Positions 37,452 to 46,976 of a stretch of DNA of 64,000 nucleotides are shown piece after piece (within the stretch, counting starts at the first letter, position 1; every line of letters begins with the position of its first letter). Origin of the DNA: Bacillota bacterium (GTDB lineage Bacteria > Bacillota > Clostridia > Christensenellales > SZUA-584). The position numbers and the translations under genes were made by a program. The stretch covers positions 62,001 through 126,000 of the forward strand of contig JAEYOE010000031.1 in the NCBI GenBank assembly GCA_023412005.1. The letters are read 5' to 3'. The notes below the pieces were generated by a model. That model was not told the DNA's origin and searched no databases. It was given only the letters and a program-made list of their open reading frames with translations.

Positions 37452-38579
37452 CTATATTACCGACCCTTTTCGAATGATGCTCGGGTAACTGACATCTCCC
37501 GCCAGATGCCGCCCCGAACGGATGTGACAGTTCTTGTCTGCAATGACGTATTTTAAAACACAGTTGTCATCAATGTCGCATTCCTGCATGATCACGCAGC
37601 CCTTTAGCTTTGTGCCTTTGCCCACATGAACACCACGGAAGAGCATGCAGTCTTCCACCTCACCGTCTATCACACAGCCGTTGGCAAGCAGGCTGTTTCT
37701 AACAGACGCATTCTGGCCGTATTTCACGGGTGCTTCGTCTTTGATTTTCGTATATATCGGCTTGCCCGTGTAAAATAAGTCGCGCTGTACATCCTCACGC
37801 AGCATATCCATATTGAGCTGATAGTAGGTATTAATTGAATCGAGCCGTCCGACATATCCCTTATGCTCCATTGCGAGTATGCGCAGATTCCGTAAGTTTT
37901 TCATCAGCACATCGCTGATGAAATCGTAATGGCCGTGTGCCACGCTGTTGTCTACAAGATACTCCAGCAGGCTCTTGTGAATTAAAAAAACATCCATGCT
38001 GATTTTGTTCGAGTTGGAGTACTTGAAGTTATAGTCCATCTCGGTCACCCAGCCTTCTTCATCCGTGTACAGACGTAAATCGTGGCTGCTGTCCTTGTCT
38101 TCTCGTTCCGTTTTATCAACATTATACAGCAGCGTGATATCGGCCTTGCTCTCGAGATGCTTTTTAAGCATCTGATTGTATGTGGCTGTATAAATATTGC
38201 TCACGCCTGTCAGCAAACAGTACGGCTGAGCCGCCCGTTTGATATAGTTAATATTGCCCTTAATCGCATCCGTCATGCCATGGTATATGCCCGTGTTTTC
38301 CGCGTTGTCAAACGGCGGCAGCATAAAAAGCCCGTCCGTTTTTCGGCTTAAGTCCCATTCCTTGCCGGATCCCACATGATCCATCAGCGATTGGTAATTC
38401 TTCTGCGTGATAATCCCGACATTCCTGATGCCGCTGTTAACAATATTGGAGAGCGGGAAATCGATCGCCCGGTATCGCCCGCCGATCGGCATCGCCGCGA
38501 CGGAGCGCAGCAGCACCAGCTCGCGCAAATTATGGTTTTGCTCTCCCGCGTAAATCAGCCCGAATACATCCTTTATCAT
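37452..38579 (-). CDS. glgD: Glucose-1-phosphate adenylyltransferase, GlgD subunit
   Basis: The 375-residue partner of GlgC. It starts [22 protein letters not shown]: the catalytic GGxGxRL loop seen in GlgC is replaced, so it is expected to be a regulatory, non-catalytic subunit, as in other Firmicutes. A C-terminal left-handed beta-helix region has repeated isoleucine-patch turns. The ATG at 38579 overlaps the glgC stop in ATGA; the upstream ATG at 38606 would lie within glgC. Confidence 0.94.
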   Translation of the reverse strand: MIKDVFGLIYAGEQNHNLRELVLLRSVAAMPIGGRYRAIDFPLSNIVNSGIRNVGIITQKNYQSLMDHVGSGKEWDLSRKTDGLFMLPPFDNAENTGIYHGMTDAIKGNINYIKRAAQPYCLLTGVSNIYTATYNQMLKKHLESKADITLLYNVDKTEREDKDSSHDLRLYTDEEGWVTEMDYNFKYSNSNKISMDVFLIHKSLLEYLVDNSVAHGHYDFISDVLMKNLRNLRILAMEHKGYVGRLDSINTYYQLNMDMLREDVQRDLFYTGKPIYTKIKDEAPVKYGQNASVRNSLLANGCVIDGEVEDCMLFRGVHVGKGTKLKGCVIMQECDIDDNCVLKYVIADKNCHIRSGRHLAGDVSYPSIIRKGSVI

Positions 38580-39793
38580 ACGCCTACCTCGTTGTTCTGA
38601 ACACATTGATCAATCACGCAGACGCTGTCCGGCTCGATTGATTCGCCCTCTTCAATGGTTGAATTGTTGTTGACCTTCACGCCCTGCCCGATCACGGTGA
38701 TTTGGCTGTCTCCGCCGATACGGCAGCCGTTACCGATCACCACATTTTCGTCGATGATCGCCCGCGTGACTTCGCTGTCTTCCCCGACAACGGTGTTTTG
38801 CATGATGATGCTGTCTCGCACATAGGCCCCTTTTGCGATGGTGACCTCAGGGAACAGCACACAATGCTCCACCGTGCCGTATATCTGGCAGCCCTCGGAT
38901 ACGAGGCTCGTTTTAATCACCCCGTCGGTGCCCACATAATGCGGCGGCTGATTCGGGTTCTTGGAAAACACCTTCCATGAGGGGTCGTGCAAATTCAACT
39001 CGTCTTGCCCAAGCAGCTCCATGTTCGCATCCCACAGGCTTTGCAGCGTTCCGACATCCTTCCAATAACCTTTGAACCGGTAAGCAAAAAGCATCTCCCC
39101 CGCGTTCAGCATTTTTGGAATAATGTCTTGTCCGAAATCGTTGCTGGAATTCGGGTCATCATTGTCATCGCGAAGGTATGCCCTTGCCTTCTTCCAGTTG
39201 AATATGTAGATGCCCATCGACGCAAGATTGCTCTTCGGCACCTTTGGCTTCTCCTGAAATTCGATAACGCGGCCCATTTCGTCTGTGTTCATAATGCCGT
39301 AACGCGGCGCTTCTTCCGGCGGCACCTCAATCACGGCGATGGTTGCGTCAGCCTCGGTTTGTATATGGTACTTGAGCATGGCACTGTAATCCATCTTATA
39401 AATATGATCGCCGCCCAGCACCAAAAGATAATCCGGATTGTATTGGTCTATAAAAAATGTATTTTGATAAATGGCGTTGGCTGTGCCCGAATACCATTGA
39501 CTCGAGCCCGATTTCATATACGGCGGCAGAATATAAACGCCGCCCGTGTTGCTGTCAAGATCCCACGGGGCGCCTGTGCTGATATAAGCGTTCAGCTCAA
39601 GCGGCTGATACTGCGTTAAAACGCCAACCGTATCGATACCCGAATTGGTGCAGTTCGACAACGTAAAATCAATAATTTTGTATTTCCCGCCATACGGTAC
39701 GGCCGGTTTTGCGCGCGTTTTGGTCAGCACCCCAAGGCGCGACCCCTGCCCGCCCGCAAGCAGCATTGCAATACACTTTTTCTTGTTTGTCAT
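38576..39793 (-). CDS. glgC: Glucose-1-phosphate adenylyltransferase, catalytic subunit GlgC
   Basis: Makes ADP-glucose from ATP and glucose-1-phosphate, the committed step of glycogen synthesis. The 405 residues include [23 protein letters not shown] (catalytic loop in about 11-33), a [12 protein letters not shown] segment (about 101-112) and a C-terminal beta-helix. The start ATG overlaps the glgB stop (ATGA) and the stop overlaps the glgD start, so translation of B, C and D is coupled. Confidence 0.97.
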   Translation of the reverse strand: MTNKKKCIAMLLAGGQGSRLGVLTKTRAKPAVPYGGKYKIIDFTLSNCTNSGIDTVGVLTQYQPLELNAYISTGAPWDLDSNTGGVYILPPYMKSGSSQWYSGTANAIYQNTFFIDQYNPDYLLVLGGDHIYKMDYSAMLKYHIQTEADATIAVIEVPPEEAPRYGIMNTDEMGRVIEFQEKPKVPKSNLASMGIYIFNWKKARAYLRDDNDDPNSSNDFGQDIIPKMLNAGEMLFAYRFKGYWKDVGTLQSLWDANMELLGQDELNLHDPSWKVFSKNPNQPPHYVGTDGVIKTSLVSEGCQIYGTVEHCVLFPEVTIAKGAYVRDSIIMQNTVVGEDSEVTRAIIDENVVIGNGCRIGGDSQITVIGQGVKVNNNSTIEEGESIEPDSVCVIDQCVQNNEVGV

Positions 39794-41706
39794 ACGTCAT
39801 TACCTCGTTTGAAAGCTACATCGCTGAAATCATAAAACACGGCAGATAACGGCGGCAGAGAGACTTCGGCCCGGTACGGGTGCCCCGCAAATTCTTCCTT
39901 CACAACCGTGGGCGCATCGTATTCACGGGCTTCGCCGCCAAATCTTTTCTCGTCGCACGAGAACACCTTTTTAAGCTCACCGGGCCCCGGCAAACCGATG
40001 GTGAATTGCGCGATTTCTATCGGCGTGAAGTTAAACGCGCAGATGCAGCGATGTGCCGCTTCTCCTGCCGGACGACGCATAAAGCATAGAGCGCTTCTTT
40101 GCACCTCATGCACATTGAGCCACTCAAATCCGTCCCAGCTGTCGTCAATTTCATACAGAGCCGGGCGGCTTTTGTAGAATGCGTTCAGTTCCTTCACGAA
40201 ACGCTGCGTTTGATAATGCCGTTCATAATCGAGCAAAAACCAGTCCAGCTGTTTTTGATAATCCCACTCTATAAATTGACCAAATTCGCAGCCCATAAAC
40301 ATCAGTTTTTTACCCGGATGCGCAAACATGAAAGAAAGCAGCGTACGCAGTGAAGCGAATTTTTCGTCATAGGTGCCGAACATCTTGTTCAGCAGCGACT
40401 TTTTACCGTGAACCACCTCATCATGAGAGTATGGCAGTATGAAGTTCTCGGTAAACGTGTAGTGCAGAGAAAAAGTCATCTTGTTGTGATGGAACTGCCG
40501 AAAAAAATGATCCATCGACATATAATTGAGCGTATCGTGCATGAATCCCATATTCCATTTGAAAACAAACCCGAGGCCGTCTTCATATGGCGGCTGCGTC
40601 ACCTTTGGATACGAGGTGGATTCTTCGGCAATCGTGACCGTGCCCGGATAGCGGGTGAGAATGACGGCGTTGAGCTTTTTTAAAAAATCGACGGCATGCA
40701 GGTCGATATTGCCGCCATGCTCGTTTGGGACGTATTCCCCTTCGTTTCTCGCGTAGTCCAAATACAGCATCGACGTCACCGCGTCCACGCGAATACCGTC
40801 GATATGATACACGTCAAAAAGCATCATCGCGCTGGACACGAGAAAGCTGACCACCTCGGGACGAGAATAGTTGAATATCAGCGTGCCCCATTGCGGATGG
40901 TTGGCCTGGATCGGGTTTTGGTGTTCAAACAGGCAGGTGCCGTCGAAATGCACGAGGCCGTGCTCATCCTTTGGAAAATGAGCAGGCACCCAGTCAACAA
41001 TCACACCGATGCCTTTTTTGTGCATGGTGTCCACAAAATACATATAATCCTGCGGGGTGCCGTATCGGCTGGTCACCGCGTAAAAGCCTGTCACCTGATA
41101 GCCCCACGATCCATCGAACGGGTGCTCTGATATGGGCAGCAGCTCCACATGCGTGTAACCCATGTCATTTAAATAATCGCTGAGCTCGTCGGCCACCTCT
41201 CTGAGGTTCGGACAGTCATAGCCGTCTTTCGTGCGCCACGATCCCAAATGCATTTCATAGATGCTCATAGGACGACGCAACGCGTCAAGCTGCTTTCTGT
41301 TTTCCAAATACGCAGTATCCCGCCAGGTGTAGCCGCCAAGAGACCAGACCTTTGACGCTGTTGCGGGGCGCACCTCCGCATGAAACGCGAACGGGTCTGC
41401 CTTGTAAACGATTCTCCCGTCGTACCCTTCGATGCAATATTTATATATATCGCCGTCACACAACCCGGATACAAACGCTATGTAAATGCCCTGGGGTTTC
41501 TTGTCCATCGGGTTTGCCGACGAATCCCATTTGTTGAAATCACCGACGACACTGACCATTCTTGCATTGGGTGCAAAAACCACAAACCGATGCGCGTTGA
41601 CTTCAGGTATGTAATGACAGCCGAACACGGCATAAGCCTGTTGAGCTTCTCCGATATTAAAAAGGTAAATTTCATTATAATCGATACAATCGTTTTGTTC
41701 GTGCAT
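39790..41706 (-). CDS. glgB: 1,4-alpha-glucan branching enzyme
   Basis: GH13 enzyme that makes alpha-1,6 branches. From ATG 41706 it is 638 residues: CBM48 domain (about 20-130), TIM barrel with [13 protein letters not shown], the nucleophile Asp in [14 protein letters not shown], the acid/base Glu in [10 protein letters not shown] and [14 protein letters not shown]. The start is chosen from homology and GGGGGTG just upstream. An alternative start at 41781 (AAAAGG upstream) would add 25 residues and cannot be excluded. It is the first gene of the glg operon. Confidence 0.95.
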   Translation of the reverse strand: MHEQNDCIDYNEIYLFNIGEAQQAYAVFGCHYIPEVNAHRFVVFAPNARMVSVVGDFNKWDSSANPMDKKPQGIYIAFVSGLCDGDIYKYCIEGYDGRIVYKADPFAFHAEVRPATASKVWSLGGYTWRDTAYLENRKQLDALRRPMSIYEMHLGSWRTKDGYDCPNLREVADELSDYLNDMGYTHVELLPISEHPFDGSWGYQVTGFYAVTSRYGTPQDYMYFVDTMHKKGIGVIVDWVPAHFPKDEHGLVHFDGTCLFEHQNPIQANHPQWGTLIFNYSRPEVVSFLVSSAMMLFDVYHIDGIRVDAVTSMLYLDYARNEGEYVPNEHGGNIDLHAVDFLKKLNAVILTRYPGTVTIAEESTSYPKVTQPPYEDGLGFVFKWNMGFMHDTLNYMSMDHFFRQFHHNKMTFSLHYTFTENFILPYSHDEVVHGKKSLLNKMFGTYDEKFASLRTLLSFMFAHPGKKLMFMGCEFGQFIEWDYQKQLDWFLLDYERHYQTQRFVKELNAFYKSRPALYEIDDSWDGFEWLNVHEVQRSALCFMRRPAGEAAHRCICAFNFTPIEIAQFTIGLPGPGELKKVFSCDEKRFGGEAREYDAPTVVKEEFAGHPYRAEVSLPPLSAVFYDFSDVAFKRGNDV

Positions 41707-41944
41707 CGCAACACCCCCGGGTTTTTTACCAACATTAAGCAAGCCAACACTCAAATACGTTTGCATTAATATTCGACTCATATAAACCTTTTCCCTTTTT
41801 TACAGAAATTCAAAAAAACATTATTTGTCTCATTGAAAACCATATTTAAATGATTATAGACAATATCGATTGAGAGAGTATTGTGATAATATATTGATAA
41901 TTCATTAACTTGTGAAGAAAGCTTTATACGGAGGCCGTAACGCC

Positions 41945-42255
41945 ATGGATAAATTAAAAAAAACCATGCATTGAGCGCCGTTTCATTCGGGCTGGCAGCC
42001 ATTGCTACGGCATGGAGCGTGTCTTACTTTGAAAGCCCGTGCCTTGGAGACTATATATTAAGCATGATCGGAAGTCCCCTGTGGACATCTGTGGATTCCG
42101 GAATCCACCTGACTCCCTTTTTTAGCATCCCGATACTGATAGCGGCAATCATCATTGCCAAAAGAAATGTTTCCGGCTTTTTCTCTAAAGCCAGCTTGAT
42201 TCTATCTTCACTGATGATCATTTTTTTGTCTGTTACCGTATTATATATGTTTTAG
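41945..42255 (+). pseudogene. Small membrane protein gene with a frameshift in an A8 tract
   Basis: GGAGG at 41933-41937 precedes ATG 41945, reading MDKLKK before the frame runs into TGA at 41972. The open frame continues in another register from 41971 (TTG AGC GCC...), with HALSAVSFGLAAIATAW and two or three hydrophobic segments. Adding one base to the A tract at 41956-41963 would join both parts into one 103-residue membrane protein. It could be a real indel, phase-variable slippage or a sequence error. Otherwise a TTG start at 41971 gives 94 residues. The family is unknown. Confidence 0.6.
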
Positions 42256-42704
42256 CATCCCATGAGCTTTCTTGGGGATGGTTTTCTTCTTATCTTCACA
42301 AGCGCGACAATATCATTCAGCTCGTCAACATCAAGAACTCTGTAATGCAGCCATCCGCCCTGCGTACCGCAAATATAACGGTTTTGCCAAAGATCATGGG
42401 TTTTGTGCGATAGGCTCGGCAATATGTTGTTGACCTGCGAAACAAGATTGTCGCCAAGCTGCAACGTCACAGTGAACGCACCTGACTCAAAAAAAACATA
42501 ACATAGGTGACTTGTTTTATGGCTGTATTTATACGCCCAGCCATAATGATGGCCGAACGGGAACTTAAGCTCACGCCCGATAAGGTAATTGCCCCTCATA
42601 AACCCATCAAAGCTCAGCACTAAGGCATATGCGTCTTTGCCGATATACTCTTCAATATTAGCTTCGCTGGGCGGTTCATTTTTATTGAGCAGGCGTTCAT
42701 ACAT
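42252..42704 (-). CDS. DUF3788 family protein
   Basis: A 150-residue soluble protein of the DUF3788 family: MYERLLNKNEPPSE, EYIGKDAY, an RELKFPFGHHYGWAYKYSHK segment (about 43-62) and GAFTVTLQLGD (about 76-86). Function unknown; members resemble proteins linked to small-molecule or GyrI-type genes. Its ATG overlaps the stop of the upstream GyrI-like pseudogene, so it was probably translationally coupled to it. The 3' end overlaps the opposed membrane gene by 4 bases. Confidence 0.82.
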   Translation of the reverse strand: MYERLLNKNEPPSEANIEEYIGKDAYALVLSFDGFMRGNYLIGRELKFPFGHHYGWAYKYSHKTSHLCYVFFESGAFTVTLQLGDNLVSQVNNILPSLSHKTHDLWQNRYICGTQGGWLHYRVLDVDELNDIVALVKIRRKPSPRKLMGC

Positions 42705-43179
42705 GAGCGGTCACCACCGGAACCCATAGTTCATAATCGCCCCGAACGTTATCTGGATAATATTCAAAATAAACATTGAGCTCTTTGTGGACCTCCAGCC
42801 CGGATTGGGGAATTTCTTTATAAAAGAAATCATTCCATGCTTTAATAATATTTTCACCCTTACGAAAGCACGCTTTTGCGTATGTCGCTTCGGTGACTTT
42901 TTTTATAATAAACCGACCAGGTGCTGCGTTGACTTGCCCAATTTCAATCCCCAGCAGATAACAGTATCGTTAGTGGCCTTGGGTGTACCAAGTTAATCCA
43001 TAGTAGCCTTTTTTAACTTCTTTCATCGTCATAAGCAACTCTTCTTTGCCGCTATCAAAAAAATCGTTATACAAGGCCGAAATATCCGAATCATTTTGTG
43101 CCGCTGTCGTTTCCACGCAAAAACCGCATATAAAAAACGTATCTCTCTCTACTAGGCTGAATTCCACGTCACACCTCAA
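42697..43179 (-). pseudogene. GyrI-like/AraC effector-binding domain protein interrupted by a TAA codon
   Basis: One continuous 161-codon frame broken by a single TAA at 42970-42972. The first part ends KKGYYGLTWYTQGH; after the stop, RYCYLLGIEIGQVNAAPG continues and the frame ends EYYPDNVRGDYELWVPVVTAHV. Motifs such as LNVYFEYYP and GDYELWVPV are typical of GyrI-like small-molecule-binding domains. One base change (for example GAA to TAA) explains the break. The end overlaps the DUF3788 start by 8 bases. Only the first 69 residues would be made. Confidence 0.85.
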
Positions 43180-43235
43180 TTTTTATTGGTATATTAACAC
43201 AAGAAACATGACGACTGTATGTCATATTTCAGTTA

Positions 43236-43266
43236 TAAAAAGCCGTCGAAAACTTTTCGACGGCTT
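43236..43266 (-). terminator. Terminator of the MerR-family gene
   Basis: A perfect 13-bp inverted repeat AAGCCGTCGAAAA/TTTTCGACGGCTT (43240-43252 and 43254-43266), followed on the minus strand by TTTTTATAA. It lies about 12 bases after the regulator's stop. Confidence 0.92.
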
Positions 43267-43277
43267 TCATGAAGATC

Positions 43278-44033
43278 TCAGTTGCAGAATACCATTATCG
43301 CGTCGCGCAGAAACACGGCGCAACCGGGCGCGATTTTTTCGTAATACGCGGTAAACCGTTCATCGTCTACATACATCTGCGCGAGCCCTTTGTGGGCCTC
43401 CCGGCTGTAGCTTGACCATGTGCACATCAGCCACTCCTTGTGCAGCGCGCACGCCTTCTGCGCCAGCTCACCGGCAGGGTCTTTGGTGCTCATGGCCGCT
43501 TTCAGCGTTTCGCTGATTTGATCCGAGAGCGCTTGCATGCGCGCATACTGCTGCTGCGACATGCCTTTAAGTTTCGCGTTCGATTGGTCAACCGCGTCCT
43601 CACCGTAACGGGCGCGCACTTCTTCGCCGTAATTTTCTTCATTCTCGCGAATCAGCTTATCTTTGAGCCCTTCAAATTTCTCTTTGTCCGTCATTATCGT
43701 TTCTCCTTTCTCGGAGGCGATGGTTTTCTGTACATTTTTTATCATGGCATCCACCCGGCTGCGCTCATTGAGCAGTACCGCCAAATGCGCCTCCAGCGCT
43801 GAAAGACGCATATAGTTCGACGAGGTGATGATGCTTTTGATATCATCCAGCCCCACGCCCATTTCGCGATAAAACAATATTTGCTGCAGCGTATCAACCT
43901 CTTGCGTTCCGTAGACACGGTAACCCGATTCCGTCAGAAACTTGGGACGCAGCAGGCCGATTTCATCGTAATACCGTAATGTGCGCGTGCTCACGCCAGC
44001 GAGCCTGGCCAGTGTGCTGATTGTATAATCCAT
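43278..44033 (-). CDS. MerR-family regulator with TipAS antibiotic-recognition-like domain
   Basis: The 251 residues comprise an N-terminal winged helix (YTISTLARLAGVSTRTLRYYDEIGLLRP, about 3-30), a coiled-coil dimer helix (about 75-110), and a C-terminal helical TipAS-type domain (about 120-251) that in relatives binds thiopeptides and other ligands. GGAGGAG precedes ATG. It sits behind a 19-bp-spacer promoter with a dyad, typical of autoregulated MerR proteins. No resistance gene is adjacent on this strand. Confidence 0.9.
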   Translation of the reverse strand: MDYTISTLARLAGVSTRTLRYYDEIGLLRPKFLTESGYRVYGTQEVDTLQQILFYREMGVGLDDIKSIITSSNYMRLSALEAHLAVLLNERSRVDAMIKNVQKTIASEKGETIMTDKEKFEGLKDKLIRENEENYGEEVRARYGEDAVDQSNAKLKGMSQQQYARMQALSDQISETLKAAMSTKDPAGELAQKACALHKEWLMCTWSSYSREAHKGLAQMYVDDERFTAYYEKIAPGCAVFLRDAIMVFCN

Positions 44034-44054
44034 CGCTTTCTCCTCCCGAAATCC

Positions 44055-44085
44055 ATCGTAAACGTTGACGCTGCGTTAATGTCAA
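44055..44085 (-). promoter_or_regulatory. MerR-type promoter/operator
   Basis: On the minus strand TTGACA (44080-44085), a 19-bp spacer and TACGAT (44055-44060). The dyad TTGAC-N11-GTCAA (44065-44085) lies within and over the -35. The over-long spacer is the hallmark of promoters remodelled by MerR-family activators. Confidence 0.85.
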
Positions 44086-44180
44086 GCACTTATTTAAAAA
44101 ATATTTTTTAGCGATTTGCAGGCAGCGAACGTGTCCTTAAGGCTTCACCTGCAAGGAAGCTCAGGTTGTCGAAAAAGGTA

Positions 44181-44276
44181 CATATGTCATTGCTATGAAA
44201 GTAACTAATTCGGTCATCCGGAGGATCGAGCGACGACTACGTTGTACTAGGATCTGTTGAGACAGATTCTTTTCCA
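44181..44276. repeat. Dispersed repeat, family 1, copy 2
   Basis: ATGTCATTGCTATGAAAG, then TAATTCGGTCATCC-GAGG, a GAGCGACGA core, GGATCTGTTG and ACAGATTCTTTTCCAC, in the same order as at 22.99-23.08 kb. Non-coding. Confidence 0.75.
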
Positions 44277-44286
44277 CCGTCGGCAG

Positions 44287-44372
44287 GCGACTGATGAGGT
44301 GTGATTTTAAATATGATTTATACAAATACCTCATCCGGCACTGCGTGCCACCTTCTCCTCGAGGAGAAGGCA
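44287..44372. repeat. Dispersed repeat, family 2, copy 1
   Basis: CACCTCATC-type arms (44291-44300 reversed; 44328-44337 forward) flank an A+T-rich centre. They are followed by GGCACTGCGTGCC and CCTTCTCCTCGAGGAGAAGG, two perfect small palindromes. It resembles the repeat at 60.78 kb. Together with copy 2 of family 1 it fills the gap 44086-44493, in which I see no gene. Confidence 0.65.
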
Positions 44373-44493
44373 TTTACAAAAAACAGCGTCTAGAAACTGA
44401 CGCTATTCAACGCCCGATATGGTCACACCGAATAAGACCTGCGGATCAATCGTCACCGCCAGTTTTTCTGTCACAAGGCTATGCTTTCTTTCA

Positions 44494-44700
44494 TTACATT
44501 TCCTCTAAGCCGTATCCCGCTTCATCAACGGCATTTCTGATCGCCGCAAAATTCATCTTGTCTTTGTTATACTCAACCGACAACGTTTCAGCTTGAAGGT
44601 CAACCGACACCGACGTGACACCCTCCAGTACGGCAACCGCATTTTGAACCCTTTTTACACAGGCTTCACAGCCCATTCCCGTCACATGATAACGTTCCAT
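44494..44700 (-). CDS. Heavy-metal-associated (CopZ-like) protein
   Basis: A 68-residue ferredoxin-fold metal chaperone. It starts MERYHVTGMGCEACVKRVQNAV with the Cu(I)-binding MxCxxC motif written as MGCEAC, and has the expected beta-alpha-beta-beta-alpha-beta length. GGAGG is 8 bases before the ATG at 44700; longer starts upstream lack a site. The usual copper ATPase partner is not in the window, so the metal and partner are inferred only. Confidence 0.88.
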   Translation of the reverse strand: MERYHVTGMGCEACVKRVQNAVAVLEGVTSVSVDLQAETLSVEYNKDKMNFAAIRNAVDEAGYGLEEM

Positions 44701-45066
44701 GCTATTTACCTCCGCAGAAATTAAACTTTTTTGTTTCATATCTTTTCCCAATCTTTAGCTTATTACAACCTGCCACAGTCGTCAATTATCGCCGACGCAG
44801 CGGTTTTGCAATCGCTCCGATTTTGCACTATTAAATTTTACTGCATACAAATGGATCGGTGTTTTTATCACGGAAGCTAACAAGAGTCATCATCAAATGG
44901 GTATGATTCTTTTATACTGCCGTGGTGAACGACCCGCAATTTCTATTGATTATCAGATTTTTGTCCGTAATGTTTTTATAATGTCAAATTAATGCTTATA
45001 AAATATTGGCTATTTTTATCGAATAATGTTATATTTATATAAAGTAAAATGATTCGGAGTCAAATC

Positions 45067-46221
45067 ATGCTGCAAAAGATGATGTCGGTCTTACGCAGTG
45101 CGAAAGAAGCGAATTCAAGCGTAGCCGCCGAGCTCACACAAATCAATTTAAAGAGACTGTTTTACGCAAGCATATGCTGTATTATACTTAATGCTGTGGC
45201 CATCACGATGCTGCTGAGTCTGCCGATTGGAAATGCGCTTTGGCAGACGAGACAAATATGGATTAACATCGTCATGATGTTATTTGTGCTGGTTCTCATG
45301 CTGCCTGCGAGAATCGCCTATAAAAAGAACATATTCAAAGCATTCGCCAAAGCCGTCCCTTACATCGGTTTTATCGGCCTAACGGCATTTAGTCTCGCAT
45401 CCACGGCAAACGATCATCTTATCAGCAGCAGCATTATCACGTACATAATGGTCTGTCTGCTCAGCGGCGCGCTTTTTCTGATCCGTCCGCTGCATTCCAT
45501 ACTGCTCTATGCCGTTTCATACGCGGCACTTGTTATCATCAATTCATATTCATCAGAACCCGATGCAATCCGCGTGGCCAATCAAATCAACGCTTTAACC
45601 ATGACAGCTCTGAGTGCTTTTCTCTCCGTTATGCTTTGGCATAACAACCGAACGAACGTGCTGCAATCATATCAGATTCGTACCCAGCAAAAGCTTTTGG
45701 AAAAAGACAACGTTTATCTTCATAAAATGGCCTATTACGATCCGCTGACCGCGCTGCCAAACAGGCGGTATCTGAATGATATTTTACAAAAAGAAATTGC
45801 GCTGATGATGCGAAAGAACTATGAATCGTGCCTGATTATGCTCGATATCGATTATTTCAAATTCGTAAACGACTGCCATGGTCATCCCGTGGGCGATAAG
45901 CTGCTTGTTCAAATCAGCACACTTTTGTCTCAAAACATCCGCAAATACGATACGATCTGCCGTCTCGGCGGCGAAGAATTTTTAATATTACTCCCTCAAA
46001 CTGATTTGGACGAAGCTTTGGCTGTTGCCCATAAGCTGCTCAACGTCATTTCGTCTCAGCCCTTTGTGATTAACGACAAAACAGTGAGCATTACAACCAG
46101 CATCGGCGTCTCGCGCCTTAATAAAGACGCAGACGCCTCGCTGATTGAACAATATACCCATGTGGATACGGCGCTGTATAAAGCCAAGCGTGACGGACGC
46201 AACTGCGTGAGGACCGCTTAA
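45067..46221 (+). CDS. Membrane-bound GGDEF diguanylate cyclase
   Basis: A 384-residue protein with an N-terminal membrane region of about six helices (about 25-200), a short linker helix, and a C-terminal GGDEF domain (about 215-384). The active-site motif is GGEEF (301-305), so it should be catalytically active and make c-di-GMP. The DPLTALPNRRYL start of the domain is intact. No I-site RxxD is obvious where expected. CGGAG precedes ATG 45067; an ATG six codons earlier has no ribosome site. It is monocistronic. Confidence 0.92.
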   Translation: MLQKMMSVLRSAKEANSSVAAELTQINLKRLFYASICCIILNAVAITMLLSLPIGNALWQTRQIWINIVMMLFVLVLMLPARIAYKKNIFKAFAKAVPYIGFIGLTAFSLASTANDHLISSSIITYIMVCLLSGALFLIRPLHSILLYAVSYAALVIINSYSSEPDAIRVANQINALTMTALSAFLSVMLWHNNRTNVLQSYQIRTQQKLLEKDNVYLHKMAYYDPLTALPNRRYLNDILQKEIALMMRKNYESCLIMLDIDYFKFVNDCHGHPVGDKLLVQISTLLSQNIRKYDTICRLGGEEFLILLPQTDLDEALAVAHKLLNVISSQPFVINDKTVSITTSIGVSRLNKDADASLIEQYTHVDTALYKAKRDGRNCVRTA

Positions 46222-46961
46222 CTTACCGATAGCTTCACCGTCGCGCGGCGTGACAGCAGAAACGCGATCAATCCTGATATCGCTGCAAATGCCAAATCCA
46301 TTCCCATGGCCACATACGGGCTGCCGCTCAAACGTCCCGAGCAGAAAGCAGCAACCGATGCTAAAAACCTGAATATTTCACCCGAGAACAACTGCGCGTC
46401 GATGATAGGCAGCAGTATGAAGAAGAAAACGGGTACGCCTATGGATATCGCGAGCTTAAGCGGTTTGTTCATGCGGTAAAATGCCGTTGTTATAAAGTAT
46501 CCCAGCATGATACAGGCCAGATTTTTAAAGAACATGCTCAGGAACCCTTCGGCATACATTAAGGCTCCGCTGTTGGCATAGCGTTCTGCAAACGAATAAG
46601 TCCATGCAGGCTGATATTCGATCAATTGGCTCAGAATCAGCGAGTTGAAGGTGTCTATCAGCGCAATGCCTGCGCATAAAATAGCGGCAGCCGCTGCAAA
46701 ACTCACAAACAACGTCTTTCTTGATATGCCGTTGGAGCAAAACATATGGAACGTTGATTTATAGGCATTCAAGCCGACCACAAACAAAAAGATCATGGAT
46801 GATGCGTCAATGCCGCCGAACCTCATATCCAAGTCGATATGCCGAAAAGCGAGGAACGTTATGCCCAATAATACGGCAAGCGAATAGATCACGATGTAAT
46901 AGATGATAACAGGCCATTTTATGCTGTTTAGTTGATATTTTAACGATGGTGCCAATCTCAT
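46218..46961 (-). CDS. ABC transporter permease (YtrC/ABC-2-like)
   Basis: A 247-residue membrane protein with six hydrophobic helices and no recognisable enzymatic motif. Encoded 15 bases after the ATPase gene and in operon with a GntR regulator, it is the transmembrane half of a small ABC-2-type exporter. The cargo is unknown; YtrA-type operons in relatives respond to cell-wall-active antibiotics. Its 3' end overlaps the cyclase gene by 4 bases, tail to tail. Confidence 0.8.
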   Translation of the reverse strand: MRLAPSLKYQLNSIKWPVIIYYIVIYSLAVLLGITFLAFRHIDLDMRFGGIDASSMIFLFVVGLNAYKSTFHMFCSNGISRKTLFVSFAAAAAILCAGIALIDTFNSLILSQLIEYQPAWTYSFAERYANSGALMYAEGFLSMFFKNLACIMLGYFITTAFYRMNKPLKLAISIGVPVFFFILLPIIDAQLFSGEIFRFLASVAAFCSGRLSGSPYVAMGMDLAFAAISGLIAFLLSRRATVKLSVS

Positions 46962-46976
46962 AATGATATCCTCCTT

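Noticed and set aside
42970..42972. Programmed read-through or recoding at the TAA of the GyrI-like gene
   Set aside because: TAA is not a recoded codon in known bacteria of this type and no stimulatory structure is evident; a plain nonsense mutation is simpler.
44752..45066. c-di-GMP riboswitch upstream of the diguanylate cyclase
   Set aside because: I could not find the conserved tetraloop/receptor pattern; the stretch is plain A+T-rich sequence.
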